Assembly (NCBI GenBank): GCA_963803495.1
Contig: CAWDMP010000002.1
Span: 2,232,001-2,296,000, forward strand
Length of the DNA: 64,000 bases
Direction of reading: 5' to 3'
DNA from: Persicitalea sp963803495
GTDB lineage: Bacteria > Bacteroidota > Bacteroidia > Cytophagales > Spirosomataceae
Part shown: positions 45,340-55,212 of the stretch, piece after piece
Layout of the letters: the number at the start of each line of letters is the position of its first letter
How positions within the stretch are numbered: the first letter of the stretch is position 1
Notes under the pieces: model-generated
What the model was told of the DNA's origin: nothing
Database searches by the model: none
Seen by the model: the letters and a program-made list of their open reading frames with translations, nothing else
Position numbers and translations under genes: made by a program

Positions 45340-46476
45340 TCAGTAAAAACGCCCAATATACTTATTCTCCACGATGGTCTTGCGCATTTGGTAGGGATCG
45401 ATCGGGCCCTGCCTGGCGTACACGATCTTACCGCCCGGCTCCACCAGAATCGTGTAGGGCAACGCGCCCTGCCAATTGGGGTCAATGGCTTCGATGAGCT
45501 TGTACTTGTCCTCGAAGTCGATGAGGTAGTTAGGGTTGGAAGCGTACTTACCCTGCAGGAATTTCAGGACCTTTTCCTTCTTGTCGGGGCTATCAGCGCT
45601 GATGGAGACAAACTCGAAGTCGCGGCCGCGGTACATGTGCTGCATGGTCATGAAATCGGGAAACTCCGTCACGCACGGGCCGCACCAGGTGGCCCACACG
45701 TTGATGAGCCGCAGCTTGTCTGAGTCGTTTTTGAGCAATTTCCTGATCCCCGCTTCGTCGATCATCTTCACCTCCACGGGCTCCTTGGCCCAGCGCGCGC
45801 GCTCAGTAGCGGCGCCCTGCTCCTTCTCGGCCCACTTCATAGAGCAACCAAAGGTCTTGGTCGTGGCGACAGGTACTTCCCTGCCTGCCAGCAGTGCTTC
45901 GATGGCGTTGCGGGCGTCGAGGTTTTTTGGGGTACCGCTGGGTTTTTCCACGTCGTCGATGCGGCCGACGTACCTGAGTTTGCGGTTTTTGTCAAAGATA
46001 AAAATGTGCGGCGTCGCCACCGGCCCGTAGGCTTGCGCGGCGACCTGAGTCGCACCGTCGTAGAGGTAGGGGAAATTGTAGTTCTTTTCTTTGGCCCGGA
46101 CTTTCATTTCGTCGAACGTATCGCCTAGATCGGTGTAACCCAGCTCATCGAGCCGCACCGCCGCCGGGTCGCTGGACGAAATGGCGACCAGCGCCAGCCC
46201 TTTCTTGCCATAATCACTAACCAGTTGCATCACGCGATCTTCGTAGGCTTGCGCGGTGGGGCAGTGGTTGCAAGTGAATAGTACTGCCAGCACCGGCGAT
46301 TCGGCAAAACTTTTCAGCGTATAGTCTTTACCGTCGACGCCGGGCAGCTTGAAGTCGGGCGCGGCGGCTCCGATCGCCAACGTGGGCGGGTGATTTTGGG
46401 ATAGGCTTAGCGTCGGGATTGCAACAAGCAGGCAAAGCGCCAGCCAGTACTTCGTGAAAGTGAATCGTGTTGGCAT
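45340..46476 (-). CDS. Periplasmic protein with two thioredoxin-like domains (TlpA family)
   Basis: A 378-residue exported protein with signal peptide (ALCLLVAIPTLSLS). The first domain is AhpC/redoxin-like with CNHCP (VLFTCNHCPTAQAYED). The second is TlpA/ResA-like with WCGPC (VWATWCGPCVTEFP). The tandem suggests peroxide or thiol-disulfide handling in the periplasm. The linker contains one extra Cys (TTKTFGCSMKWAEK). Co-directional with the CDGSH gene. Confidence 0.85.
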   Translation of the reverse strand: MPTRFTFTKYWLALCLLVAIPTLSLSQNHPPTLAIGAAAPDFKLPGVDGKDYTLKSFAESPVLAVLFTCNHCPTAQAYEDRVMQLVSDYGKKGLALVAISSSDPAAVRLDELGYTDLGDTFDEMKVRAKEKNYNFPYLYDGATQVAAQAYGPVATPHIFIFDKNRKLRYVGRIDDVEKPSGTPKNLDARNAIEALLAGREVPVATTKTFGCSMKWAEKEQGAATERARWAKEPVEVKMIDEAGIRKLLKNDSDKLRLINVWATWCGPCVTEFPDFMTMQHMYRGRDFEFVSISADSPDKKEKVLKFLQGKYASNPNYLIDFEDKYKLIEAIDPNWQGALPYTILVEPGGKIVYARQGPIDPYQMRKTIVENKYIGRFY

Positions 46477-46592
46477 GACTTAGGCGATTTCGTTGGTTTC
46501 CAGAAACTATACACTACCCAAAAGCAGCAGCATCAGGAAAAACTACTAAACCCGGAGTTTCGAATCGTTGGAAAGTACGAAAACGGAGTACC

Positions 46593-47879
46593 TCAGCGCC
46601 ATGAATAATGCAGCCCCAGCTGCGGTACCGATACCAGCGTTTCTTCCGAGGCAATGGTGGTGGGTTTCAGCATATACAAACCTACATCGGCCTTGATGTG
46701 GCGGTTCACTCTGAAACTGACCCCCGGCATGAGGGCCAGAAACTGCCAGCCCCGGCGGTAGGTCTGCCCGCTTTCTTGCCCGATCAAATACGAGGCTTCA
46801 ATAAACGGAGAAAAAGCAGTAGTACTGATGTGGTAGCGTACCATCGGTCCGGCGGCCCAACCCGTGAGTGGCGCTTCGATGGGCACGATAGTCGAATACG
46901 CCCCGAAGGCCGCGGCCCCCACCAGCACGCGGTCGGCCACGAACAGGCCCGCGCGCGCGGCTACATTGGCAAAGGTACCACCCGCCTGGTAGGGGATGGC
47001 CACGCCCGAGAGTCCTGCCATCACCGAGCCCGCCGTAAAGTCGGGGCGGTTGCTGGCGCGCTTGCCCACCACGGGCATATTGTACGGACTCATGTAGTTG
47101 CCCGCCTGCTTCCAGCGCAGGCTTTGCTTGTAGCCTACCTGTAAGGCCAGGTAGCTGCCCTTGCTGACGACATCGGCCTTGTAGTTGATGCCGTTGAGGT
47201 CGAGTTCTTTGGTCGAAATGCGGAACAGATCGCGAAAGCCCTGGCTATACATCGCCTGAAACGTGAGCGAGCGGTACTGGCTCAGTTTGTAGTCGAGCCC
47301 CGCGCGGAAAGAAATCGCCAGGCCGTTGTTGTGGGTGTGGGCACTTTCGAGCTCGTAGCGGTACACATCGCCCGGCCATTCGCCGTCGATGCGTTGGGTG
47401 TCTTTCTCGCGGACGTAGCCGTCGTAGCGGTTGACAATGTAGTTGGCGTCGACGCCGGCGTTGAGGATCAGCCGCCGCCATAGTAGTTTGGAGTTGTAGG
47501 TCAAGCCCAAATTGAGATTGGCGGGCGCAAACTGCGTGTAGCCATCGTTGCGGCCCCAGCTATTGACGGCCCGCGTCACGGAGTCGCGGCCAAAGAACTC
47601 GGTGCGGGTACCTACTTTCAGACTGGCTGTGCGGATACCCGTTCGGATGGAAAAGTTGGGGGTGAGGCTTCGCTCCAGCGTCAGGTCGAACGACGCGCCG
47701 AAGCGGTCGGGCGCCTCGAACTTACCGCGGGGCAGCGGCCGGTCGGAGTGCAGGGTATTGTAGGTGAGCGCGGGCCCCAGCGATACGCCGAGCCGCCACG
47801 GGCTCTGGGCCAGGGCGTCGTGGTTAAGGGTAAGTAGGAACGATACCGACAGAATTTGTAAAGTCTTTTTCATGCGCAC
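46593..47879 (-). CDS. Outer-membrane beta-barrel protein of unknown function
   Basis: A 428-residue protein with signal peptide (ILSVSFLLTLNHDALAQ). Alternating polar/aromatic strands run through the length (FGASFDLTLERSL, FSIRTGIRTASLKVG, AISFRAGLDYKL, YLALQVGYKQSLRW), and it ends with LVSVPQLGLHYSWR. It may start at 47879 or at the Met two codons later. It looks like a barrel of more than ten strands; the ligand is unknown. It is divergent from the NTF2-like gene. Confidence 0.72.
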   Translation of the reverse strand: MRMKKTLQILSVSFLLTLNHDALAQSPWRLGVSLGPALTYNTLHSDRPLPRGKFEAPDRFGASFDLTLERSLTPNFSIRTGIRTASLKVGTRTEFFGRDSVTRAVNSWGRNDGYTQFAPANLNLGLTYNSKLLWRRLILNAGVDANYIVNRYDGYVREKDTQRIDGEWPGDVYRYELESAHTHNNGLAISFRAGLDYKLSQYRSLTFQAMYSQGFRDLFRISTKELDLNGINYKADVVSKGSYLALQVGYKQSLRWKQAGNYMSPYNMPVVGKRASNRPDFTAGSVMAGLSGVAIPYQAGGTFANVAARAGLFVADRVLVGAAAFGAYSTIVPIEAPLTGWAAGPMVRYHISTTAFSPFIEASYLIGQESGQTYRRGWQFLALMPGVSFRVNRHIKADVGLYMLKPTTIASEETLVSVPQLGLHYSWR

Positions 47880-48052
47880 GGCCGTAATGTTCAGGAAATT
47901 AACCCTAAACTACGCATTAGCGATTTAAATTACCACCCTATTTTTCAAAAACTTATCGTTAAGTAGTTCGATGTACTATCCAGATTTCGGAGTTTTCCGT
48001 TATTGTGGGATAACTACTCAATTTTATCAAAATTCATTTTATCAAAAACCCA

Positions 48053-48484
48053 ATGAAGAAAATATTGCTTACCTGTACCCTGGCCTTGCTGGCCTTCGTA
48101 ACCTTTGCCCAACAATCCAACCCGCCCACCAATCCCGACGAAACCAACCAAGCGTTCTTCAAGGCATTGCTCGACGAAAATGGCGACGCTATGCGCAGCC
48201 TGGTAACGACCGACTTCGCCATCGTTAGCTTCGATGGCTCGCTGATCGATGGCAACACCCTGGCCGAAGCCATGAACGGCGGCTATGTCACCATCGAGAG
48301 AGGTACCGTCGAGGGCGCCAATGTACGTACCTACGGCGATGCGGCTGTCGTGACGGGCAACTGGCGCGCCAAGGGCGCCGTGCAGAGCAACCCCTTCGAG
48401 ACCGTCGTGACGTTCACCTGCGTTTGCGTCCGCCAGGGCGGTGCCTGGAAAATGGCGTCGGTTCAGTTCACGCCGATTGGGTGA
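48053..48484 (+). CDS. NTF2-like (DUF4440/SnoaL-type) exported protein
   Basis: A 143-residue protein with signal peptide (MKKILLTCTLALLAFVTFAQ) and one NTF2-fold domain: NQAFFKALLDENGDAMRSLVTTDFAIVSFDG, then GDAAVVTGNWRA and VCVRQGGAWKMASVQFTPI. Family members bind small molecules or act as isomerases, but a function cannot be named here. A 170-bp AT-rich divergent promoter region lies upstream. Confidence 0.85.
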   Translation: MKKILLTCTLALLAFVTFAQQSNPPTNPDETNQAFFKALLDENGDAMRSLVTTDFAIVSFDGSLIDGNTLAEAMNGGYVTIERGTVEGANVRTYGDAAVVTGNWRAKGAVQSNPFETVVTFTCVCVRQGGAWKMASVQFTPIG

Positions 48485-48529
48485 ATTCAAAAGCAACAGA
48501 ATAGATTCAGAGAGCCGCTCCCCAAAAAC

Positions 48530-48823
48530 ATGCGCAAACCCAACCTCACCAAGACCGCCTTCTGGGATGTGGACCTGGAATCAATCGACTTCGAGGTCGA
48601 CAGCCTGTTTGTGATGGGTAAGGTCATTAACTACGGCCTGTGGACGGACATTGAGGAAGTGCTGCGCTTTTACGGTTTGGAGCGTATGCGTCGGGAAGTA
48701 GTGCATGGGGCTTACTACAAGAAGACCGCCTTATCTTTCCTCTGCCTTATTCTAGACCTTAAAGAAAGTGATTTTGTGGCGTATCAGCGGCGGCAGGCCA
48801 GCATTACTGTTTGGGATCATTAA
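48530..48823 (+). CDS. DUF6922-like small protein upstream of AbiEii toxin (putative antitoxin)
   Basis: A 97-residue protein matching the short Bacteroidota family found before AbiEii-type toxins: KTAFWDVDLESIDFE, NYGLWTDIEEVLRFYGLERMRR and QASITVWDH. It ends 3 bp before the nucleotidyltransferase toxin gene, which is the arrangement of a type IV-like toxin-antitoxin pair. By position it should be the antitoxin, but this family is less studied than AbiEi. Cytoplasmic; no membrane segment. Confidence 0.78.
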   Translation: MRKPNLTKTAFWDVDLESIDFEVDSLFVMGKVINYGLWTDIEEVLRFYGLERMRREVVHGAYYKKTALSFLCLILDLKESDFVAYQRRQASITVWDH

Positions 48824-48826
48824 CTC

Positions 48827-49456
48827 ATGCTATTTACGAAAACCTTAGCACCCGAAACCCTCGCTCTGTTGAAAAAATTGGGCAAACTACCCCAACTGGT
48901 TACCTTCCCGTTAGTCGGTGGAACCAATTTGTCCCTTCACTATGGTCACCGGATCTCTGTCGACCTGGATTTATTCACAAACACTTCTTTTCAGCCGGAC
49001 GAAGTACTTACAGCCATTTTGACGGAATTTCCCCAGGCCATCAAAGTAGACCAGCGCGGACAATCTATCTGGCTGTCCATTCAGGGCGTGAAAGTGGATT
49101 TGATTTTACATGAATATCCTTACATAGTAGGCGTCGAGGTTCTAGACGGAATTCGGATGTTAGCGGTAGAAGACATTATCCCGATGAAACTGGAAGCAAT
49201 GGCAACCCGAGGTGTCAAGAAAGACTTTTGGGACATTGCCGAATTGCTCGAACATTTTTCGTTAAAGCAGATGCTGGATTTTCACCAGCAGAAATATGCC
49301 AACAGCGACATCGGGCACATTCTCCTGGCGGCTACCTACTTTGCCGATGCCGAAAAGGAGCGCGTCGATCCGATCAGCCTCAATGGCATGAAATGGAAGC
49401 AGGTAAAAGAAAAGATTCGGAAAGCGGTTGACGGCTTTGTGAAAGGAAGATTTTAG
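48827..49456 (+). CDS. AbiEii/AbiGii family nucleotidyltransferase toxin
   Basis: A 209-residue protein with the nucleotidyltransferase core: FPLVGGTNLSLHYGHRISVDLDLFTN carries the G-G-T and D-x-D metal residues, followed by VKVDLILHEYPYI and VEDIIPMKLEAMATRGVKKDFWDIAELL. AbiEii toxins are thought to add nucleotides to tRNA acceptor ends or other RNA, halting growth, and can provide phage defence. It is paired with the small gene 3 bp upstream. It may equally be a genome-stabilising module. Confidence 0.88.
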   Translation: MLFTKTLAPETLALLKKLGKLPQLVTFPLVGGTNLSLHYGHRISVDLDLFTNTSFQPDEVLTAILTEFPQAIKVDQRGQSIWLSIQGVKVDLILHEYPYIVGVEVLDGIRMLAVEDIIPMKLEAMATRGVKKDFWDIAELLEHFSLKQMLDFHQQKYANSDIGHILLAATYFADAEKERVDPISLNGMKWKQVKEKIRKAVDGFVKGRF

Positions 49457-49479
49457 ATTTCAAGGCAAGAACTTGTCGC

Positions 49480-49544
49480 TGGTTTGCGTCTGTGACGCTA
49501 ACATCAGGAAAGCGTGCCGCGGTGGATACCGTTTGCAACGCGCG
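49480..49544 (+). repeat. 65-bp dispersed structured repeat, copy B
   Basis: Matches 34542-34606 (minus strand) over 65 bases with 9 substitutions and no gaps. Conserved blocks are tggtttgcgtctgtgacgc, gccgc, tggatac and aacgcgcg. The internal hairpin CGGT-GGAT-ACCG keeps pairing despite a change against copy A. It lies between the AbiEii stop and the alpha-2-macroglobulin start. Confidence 0.7.
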
Positions 49545-49555
49545 ACCAATACAGA

Positions 49556-49588
49556 AGCCGCTTCCAGGAACCGGGAGCGGCTTTTTTC
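49556..49588 (+). terminator. Rho-independent terminator after the AbiEii pair
   Basis: The stem agccgcttcc pairs with gggagcggct (one G-T pair) around a 7-base loop, and six T's follow. It is about 100 bases past the AbiEii stop and just after the 65-bp repeat. Confidence 0.8.
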
Positions 49589-49683
49589 ATAAGTAAATCC
49601 CCAAATCACTATATTCACCCCACTAATTTCCACACCGAACTTGCCCGTTAACCGTTCACCGTTGACCATTAACCCCAAGCAAA

Positions 49684-52600
49684 ATGCCCTCCCGCCCAAC
49701 GTCCGCCCTATCGTTGCTGTTTTTGCTAACGGTCGCCGCCTGCTCGTCTTTCAACGAAGTCCACCTCGTGGGCAAGAACTTTACTGACGAGGTGCAACTC
49801 TCGCAGAACATGGTTTTTACCTTCAACAAAGACCTGGTGCAGGAAAGCCGCCTGGGCATTTGGGACTCGACGCAGTACGTCAAATTTTTGCCCGCCGTGC
49901 GCGGCAAGTTTAAGTGGACGGCTCCCAACGAACTGGTTTTCTCGCCCGTCGCGGCCCTCGCACCGGCTACGAACTACAAGGCAGAACTGACGGATGAACT
50001 CCTGAACCACGTCAAAAAAGACAAAAAATACGACGTGGACGACGAGAACGTAAATTTCCACACGCCCTACCTCCAACTCACCGACCTCCAAACCTGGTGG
50101 ACGCGCTCGGCGGAAGGACGGCCGGAAGCACGGCTGCGGCTAACGTTCAACTACCCCGTGGAGCCGCAGGCTGTGGCCGAGCGGCTGAAACTCAGCCTCC
50201 GCGACAACGCCACCACCTTTCGCGCCCTGCCTTCGTCCGACGGCCGCAGCGTCACCGTAGCCCTCACCCAAACGGGCACTGCCGCTGACAACCCCATCCC
50301 GATGACGGTGCGGGTTGAGAAGGGCTTGAAGCTTATTGGGAATGATTACGCCACGCCCGAACCGCAGGAACGGGCCGTGAGCCTGCCCTCGCCGCTGCAC
50401 CTGGAAGTCGCCGACGTGCAGACAGGCTTCGAGAATAACCAGGCGTTCGTGCGCGTCGTGACCACGCAGGAGCTCGCGCCCGAAAGCATCGGCACGGGCT
50501 ACTCCCTCGACCCGGACCTCGCCGCCAAGACCGAAGCCACCGAAAACGGCTTCACGCTACGCGGTGATTTCAACGAGACGGACACCTACGTTTTGAAACT
50601 GAACACCAATCTGAAAGGTACTTTGGGGCCAAAGTTGGAAGAAGAAGTTTCGCGCGACCTATTTTTTGGCAAGATGCCCGCCGGAATTGCTTTTACCCAT
50701 AAAAAAGCCGTGTACCTCACGCCCAAAGGGGCCAAAAACATCGGCGTTCAGATCGTGAACGTGCCGAAGGTGCAGGTCAAAATTGCGAAGGTCTATGAGA
50801 ACAACATCCTGAGTTACGTCCGCAACAGTCGCTACGAAAACTACGATTACGTGGGCGACGAGTACCAGCCAACTGGTACCTACAATTACAGCGACGACGA
50901 CCAGAATTTTTACAGCGATGTGGTCGTCAACAAAACCGTGGAGACCGGAAACCTGCCGCGCCAGAAAGGCATCTCCGCTCTCAACGTTGCTCTGCCCGAC
51001 GATAACGGTCGTAAGGGAGTTTATCTGGTTTCCGTGCATTCCAAGGAGGAAGCGTACCTCGGCTCCACCAAACTCGTCGCCATTTCGGACATTGGTTTGG
51101 TGGCCAAGGAGGGGCAGGATGAGGTGTGGGTTTTTGCCAATTCCATCAAAACTACCGAGCCGCTGAACAACGTCGAAATCACGCTCGTGAGCAGCAATAA
51201 CCAGTCGGTCTACACCCTCGAAACGGACGGCGACGGCGTGGCGCACTTTGAGAAATTGAGCGAAAAAGCGCCCGGCTTTAAAATGGCCATGATCACCGCC
51301 CGCACGAAGGAGGATTTCAACTACCTGTTGTTTGAAGACACCCGCATCGAAACCTCGCGCTACGAGGTGGAGGGCGCGCACGACAACGCCGCCGGGCTGC
51401 TGGCGTTCATCTACGGCGAACGCGATATGTACCGCCCCGGCGAGACGATGCACTTCAACACCGTCATCCGCACCAACCGCTGGGAAACGCCGGACGAAAT
51501 TCCCCTGAAACTCAAACTCGTCACGCCCAATGGCCGCGAGTACCGCACCTGGCGCAAAAGTACCAACGCGCAGGGCGCGGTCGAAACGGAAGTGACCGTG
51601 GAAGCCTCGGCTCTCACGGGCACGTACCAGCTGGAAGTCTACAACGCCAACGACCTGCTGCTGGCCTCGCAGCCGGTGAGCGTGGAGGAGTTCATGCCCG
51701 ACCGCATCAAGGTGACGCTGAGCGGGGCGAAGCCGCAGTACAAAGCCGGGGAAACCGTCGCGCTGACTGCCACGGCGATCAACCTTTTCGGGCCACCTGC
51801 CGCCGGGCGCAATTACGAAATGGCGATTCAGTGGAGCAGGATGGCTTTTTCCGCCCCCAATTTCCCCGAGTTTAGTTTCGATATTTCCGCCGAAACCGCC
51901 TTTGAGCGTGAGCAGCGGCAGGGCGTCACCAACGAGCAGGGACAGGCCACCGAACGCATTCCGATTCCGGCGCAGTACAAGGACATTGGTTTGCTGGAAG
52001 GCAAAGTATATGTGACGGTTTTTGACGAGAACGGGCGACCCGTCAACCGCCTCCAACGCTTCGACGTGCTGACGCAAAGTACCCTCTTCGGCATTCGCTT
52101 GCCCGGCTACTACCTGAGTACCAATGCCCCCGTTCCAGTAGAAATCATTGGGGTGAATAGTAAAGGCACTTTGCAGAAAAACGTCGCCACGCAGGTGGAA
52201 GTCGTACGCATCGAGTACCAGACGGTGGTCGAAAAACAGAACGAGCAACTCCGCTACACCTCTCGCAAGCGGGAGAAAACGGTTTATGAAAATACCCTCA
52301 CGCTCGGCAACGGGCGGGGGCAGTTCCGCTACGTACCGACCGTCTCCGGTGAATACGAAGTGCGGGTGCGGCGTCCCGGTGCCGAACATTACGCGGCCAC
52401 GAATTTCTACGCCTATGGCTACGGTTCGACGGAATATTCGTCCTTCGAGGTGAGTACCGAGGGCCGGGTGTTGATGGAAACCGATAAGGAAAAGTACGAG
52501 GTAGGCGATAAGGCCAAAATTTTGTTCAAAACCCCCTTCGACGGCCGCTTGCTGGTGACGGTAGAGCGCAATCACCTCTTGGAACATCACGTGCTGACGA

Positions 52601-55101
52601 CCGAAAAGAAAGCCGCCGAACTGACGTTCGCGCTCAAAGAGGAGCATTTGCCCAATGTCTATGTCACGGCCACGCTCATTCGTCCGCTGGATGCTTCCGA
52701 CCTGCCGCTGACGGTGGCGCACGGCTTCGCGCCTATTCCAGTAGCCGCGCCCGACCGCCAATTGCCCGTCAACGTGACCGCCGTGGCGCAGTCACGTTCC
52801 AAGAAAAAACAGCAAATCAAGGTCAAAACGGCGGCCAACGCCCAGGTGACGGTGTCGGTGGTGGACGAGGGGATTTTACAAATCAAGAATTTCCGCACGC
52901 CCGACATCCACGGGTACTTTTACCAAAAACGCGCCTTGGAAGTTGTAAGCCACGATTTGTACGCTTTCCTTTTTCCTGAACTGACCTTCTCGACCACGTC
53001 CAGCGTGGGCGGCGACGGCTACGACCTCGAACGCCGCATCAATCCGCTCAGCAACGGCCGCACCGAACTCGTCACGTTCTGGAGCGGCATCCTGACCGCC
53101 AACGGCAGCGGCGAGGCCACGTTCGACATCGCCATCCCGCAGTTCAGCGGCGACTTGCGCGTGATGGCCGTGGCCTACAAGGGCGACGCCTTCGGCTCGG
53201 GCTCGGCCAACATGAAGGTAGCCGACCCGGTCGTCATCAGCACGGGTGCGCCGCGTTTCCTTAGCCCCAACGACGAACTACTGCTGCCCGTGAACGTGAG
53301 CAATACCGAGAAAAAAGCCGCCACCGTGACCGTATCGCTGCAAACCAGCGGCCCGCTCGCGCCCGGCGACAAGTCCGCGCAGAAACTCACCATCCCGGCA
53401 GGGCAGGAAGCGCGGGCGATGTTCAGCGTTAAAGCGGGTTCGGGTATCGGGCAAGGCAAAATCACCGTGAAAGTGGGGGCCTTTGGTGAAACCTTCGTGC
53501 AGGAAACCAACCTGACCGTGCGCCCGGCCTCGCCGCTGCTCAAGACCAGCCAGTCGGGCGTCATCGCGGGCGGACAAAGTGGCACCATCGACCTCGCCCA
53601 AAACTACCTGCCCGGCACGGCCCGCGCCCAGGTGACGTTCAGCCGCTCGCCGCTGGTGCAGGGCGGTGGCAAGGCGCTGTCCACGCTGCTCGGCTACCCC
53701 TACGGTTGTCTGGAACAGACGATTTCCAAGGCATTTCCGCAAATCTACTTCGCCGACCTTACCAGGGCCATGGCCACGCCCGTCTATCTGGTGCGTAGCG
53801 GCGAGAGCGATTTCAACCCCGCCACCAACGTGCAGCAAGCCATCCGCAAAACCGAAACCCAGCAACGCTACAACGGCGGACTAGCGATGTGGCCGGGCGC
53901 CACGCGCGAAGACTGGTGGATAACGGCCTACGCGGTGCATTTCCTAGAAGAAGCCCGCCGAGCCGGATTCGAGGTCAACGGGGCCACGATGAGCCGCGCC
54001 ATCGAGTACCTTACCGCCAAAACCGGCACCACCGCCACTGAGGAAGTACCCGTGGCCACCGAAGACGGCAGCACCGTCCGGGCCGTGAAGGCGCAGCGCG
54101 AAAGCCTGTACTCGCTCTACGTGCTGTCGATCGTGGGCCAGCCCAACCGCCCGGCGATGAACTACTACAAGCAAAACCCCAACCTGCTCACGCCCGACGC
54201 CCAATACCTGCTGGCCGGGGCGTTCCAGCTCATCGGCGACTCGCGCAGCTACGCCGCCCTGCTGCCCGCGAAGTACCAGAACGACAACGCCCCCAATACC
54301 TTCGGAGGCAGCTACGCCTCGCCGCTCCGCAACCTCGCCTTAGTGCTGAACACACTGCTGGAAACCGACACCGATAATATCCAGATTCCGACTTTGGCCC
54401 GGCAGTTGTCGCAGGCCGTAGCTTCGGCGTCCTACATCAACACCCAGGAAGCGGGCTTCGCCGTACTGGCTCTCGGCAAACTGGCCCAGCGCACTTCCGG
54501 CTCTACCGTCACGGCTACGGTTGACTCTAAGGGCGAAACTCTCGCCACCTTCGACGGCAAGGAACTGAGCCTGGCGAAGGGTATTCTGAACCAAAAGTTG
54601 ACGGTAAAAACGCAGGGGAAGGGCGACCTGTACTGGTTCTCGCAAACCGAAGGCCAATCGGCCACGGGTACTTACGTGGAGGAAGACAACGGCTTGCGCG
54701 TGCGGCGGCAGTACCTCAACCGAAACGGCGGCAACGCCGGGACGCTCCGCCAAAACGACCTCGTCGTAGTGAAAGTGACCGTGTCCAGCACCAGCGGCGT
54801 CCCCATCGAAAACGTGGTGGTGACCGACCTGCTGCCCGCCGCCTTCGAAATCGAAAACCCCCGCCTGACCGAGCCGCGCGATATGCCTTGGATTAAAAAC
54901 GCCGCCACGCCCGAGTACTTCGACATCCGCGACGACCGCATCCATTTCTTCACCACTGCTACCGCGAAAGAAAAATCGTTCTACTACCAGGTCCGCGTCG
55001 TCTCTAGAGGTACCTACACCGTCGGCCCGGCGGCGGCGGATGCGATGTACCAGGGCGAGTACCGGAGTTATTCGGGTGGGGGGAAGGTGGTGGTACAGTA
55101 G
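49684..55101 (+). CDS. Alpha-2-macroglobulin family lipoprotein with thioester motif
   Basis: A 1805-residue protein with lipoprotein signal (LLFLLTVAAC, Cys20). MG-type beta domains span the first two thirds, including a bait-like stretch and DMYRPGETMHFNTVIR (MG2-like). The thioester domain has YPYGC1342-L-E-Q1345 and further LAMWPGATREDWWITAYAVHFL. The C-terminal receptor-like domain ends YYQVRVVSRGTYTVGP. Bacterial members sit in the periplasm or outer membrane and trap attacking proteases through the thioester. The classical partner pbpC is not next to it. Large, intact and unbroken, unlike several neighbours. Confidence 0.92.
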   Translation: MPSRPTSALSLLFLLTVAACSSFNEVHLVGKNFTDEVQLSQNMVFTFNKDLVQESRLGIWDSTQYVKFLPAVRGKFKWTAPNELVFSPVAALAPATNYKAELTDELLNHVKKDKKYDVDDENVNFHTPYLQLTDLQTWWTRSAEGRPEARLRLTFNYPVEPQAVAERLKLSLRDNATTFRALPSSDGRSVTVALTQTGTAADNPIPMTVRVEKGLKLIGNDYATPEPQERAVSLPSPLHLEVADVQTGFENNQAFVRVVTTQELAPESIGTGYSLDPDLAAKTEATENGFTLRGDFNETDTYVLKLNTNLKGTLGPKLEEEVSRDLFFGKMPAGIAFTHKKAVYLTPKGAKNIGVQIVNVPKVQVKIAKVYENNILSYVRNSRYENYDYVGDEYQPTGTYNYSDDDQNFYSDVVVNKTVETGNLPRQKGISALNVALPDDNGRKGVYLVSVHSKEEAYLGSTKLVAISDIGLVAKEGQDEVWVFANSIKTTEPLNNVEITLVSSNNQSVYTLETDGDGVAHFEKLSEKAPGFKMAMITARTKEDFNYLLFEDTRIETSRYEVEGAHDNAAGLLAFIYGERDMYRPGETMHFNTVIRTNRWETPDEIPLKLKLVTPNGREYRTWRKSTNAQGAVETEVTVEASALTGTYQLEVYNANDLLLASQPVSVEEFMPDRIKVTLSGAKPQYKAGETVALTATAINLFGPPAAGRNYEMAIQWSRMAFSAPNFPEFSFDISAETAFEREQRQGVTNEQGQATERIPIPAQYKDIGLLEGKVYVTVFDENGRPVNRLQRFDVLTQSTLFGIRLPGYYLSTNAPVPVEIIGVNSKGTLQKNVATQVEVVRIEYQTVVEKQNEQLRYTSRKREKTVYENTLTLGNGRGQFRYVPTVSGEYEVRVRRPGAEHYAATNFYAYGYGSTEYSSFEVSTEGRVLMETDKEKYEVGDKAKILFKTPFDGRLLVTVERNHLLEHHVLTTEKKAAELTFALKEEHLPNVYVTATLIRPLDASDLPLTVAHGFAPIPVAAPDRQLPVNVTAVAQSRSKKKQQIKVKTAANAQVTVSVVDEGILQIKNFRTPDIHGYFYQKRALEVVSHDLYAFLFPELTFSTTSSVGGDGYDLERRINPLSNGRTELVTFWSGILTANGSGEATFDIAIPQFSGDLRVMAVAYKGDAFGSGSANMKVADPVVISTGAPRFLSPNDELLLPVNVSNTEKKAATVTVSLQTSGPLAPGDKSAQKLTIPAGQEARAMFSVKAGSGIGQGKITVKVGAFGETFVQETNLTVRPASPLLKTSQSGVIAGGQSGTIDLAQNYLPGTARAQVTFSRSPLVQGGGKALSTLLGYPYGCLEQTISKAFPQIYFADLTRAMATPVYLVRSGESDFNPATNVQQAIRKTETQQRYNGGLAMWPGATREDWWITAYAVHFLEEARRAGFEVNGATMSRAIEYLTAKTGTTATEEVPVATEDGSTVRAVKAQRESLYSLYVLSIVGQPNRPAMNYYKQNPNLLTPDAQYLLAGAFQLIGDSRSYAALLPAKYQNDNAPNTFGGSYASPLRNLALVLNTLLETDTDNIQIPTLARQLSQAVASASYINTQEAGFAVLALGKLAQRTSGSTVTATVDSKGETLATFDGKELSLAKGILNQKLTVKTQGKGDLYWFSQTEGQSATGTYVEEDNGLRVRRQYLNRNGGNAGTLRQNDLVVVKVTVSSTSGVPIENVVVTDLLPAAFEIENPRLTEPRDMPWIKNAATPEYFDIRDDRIHFFTTATAKEKSFYYQVRVVSRGTYTVGPAAADAMYQGEYRSYSGGGKVVVQ

Positions 55102-55104
55102 AGA

Positions 55105-55148
55105 TTGTCAGTCTGAGCGGAACGGCCCGCCGCAACGGTCGAAGACAG
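55105..55148. repeat. Short dispersed word after the macroglobulin gene
   Basis: ttgtcagtctgagcgga followed after 18 bases by cgaagacag resembles 34633-34657. The tail cgaagacag...gactgaac also resembles the sequence near 58140. It is probably a Bacteroidota intergenic element. Confidence 0.4.
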
Positions 55149-55183
55149 TCCATACGGCGACTGAACACATGAGGATAATTTGG

Positions 55184-55191
55184 TATATTTG
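55184..55191 (+). promoter_or_regulatory. -7 promoter element of the first VapBC-like pair
   Basis: TATATTTG matches TAnnTTTG exactly, 22 bases before the antitoxin ATG. The truncated antitoxin at 62427 has TACATTTG at the same distance (62401-62408), with related flanks (ggta..tttg..a.aaaaaacg), so the promoter was duplicated with the gene. Confidence 0.6.
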
Positions 55192-55212
55192 AAACAAAAA
55201 ACGCCAAAAGCC

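Noticed and set aside
50659..52761. 700-residue open frame on the strand opposite the macroglobulin gene
   Set aside because: It is the shadow of a strongly biased GC-rich gene; the residues are Arg/His/Gly-rich without any family pattern, and the plus-strand gene is unmistakable.
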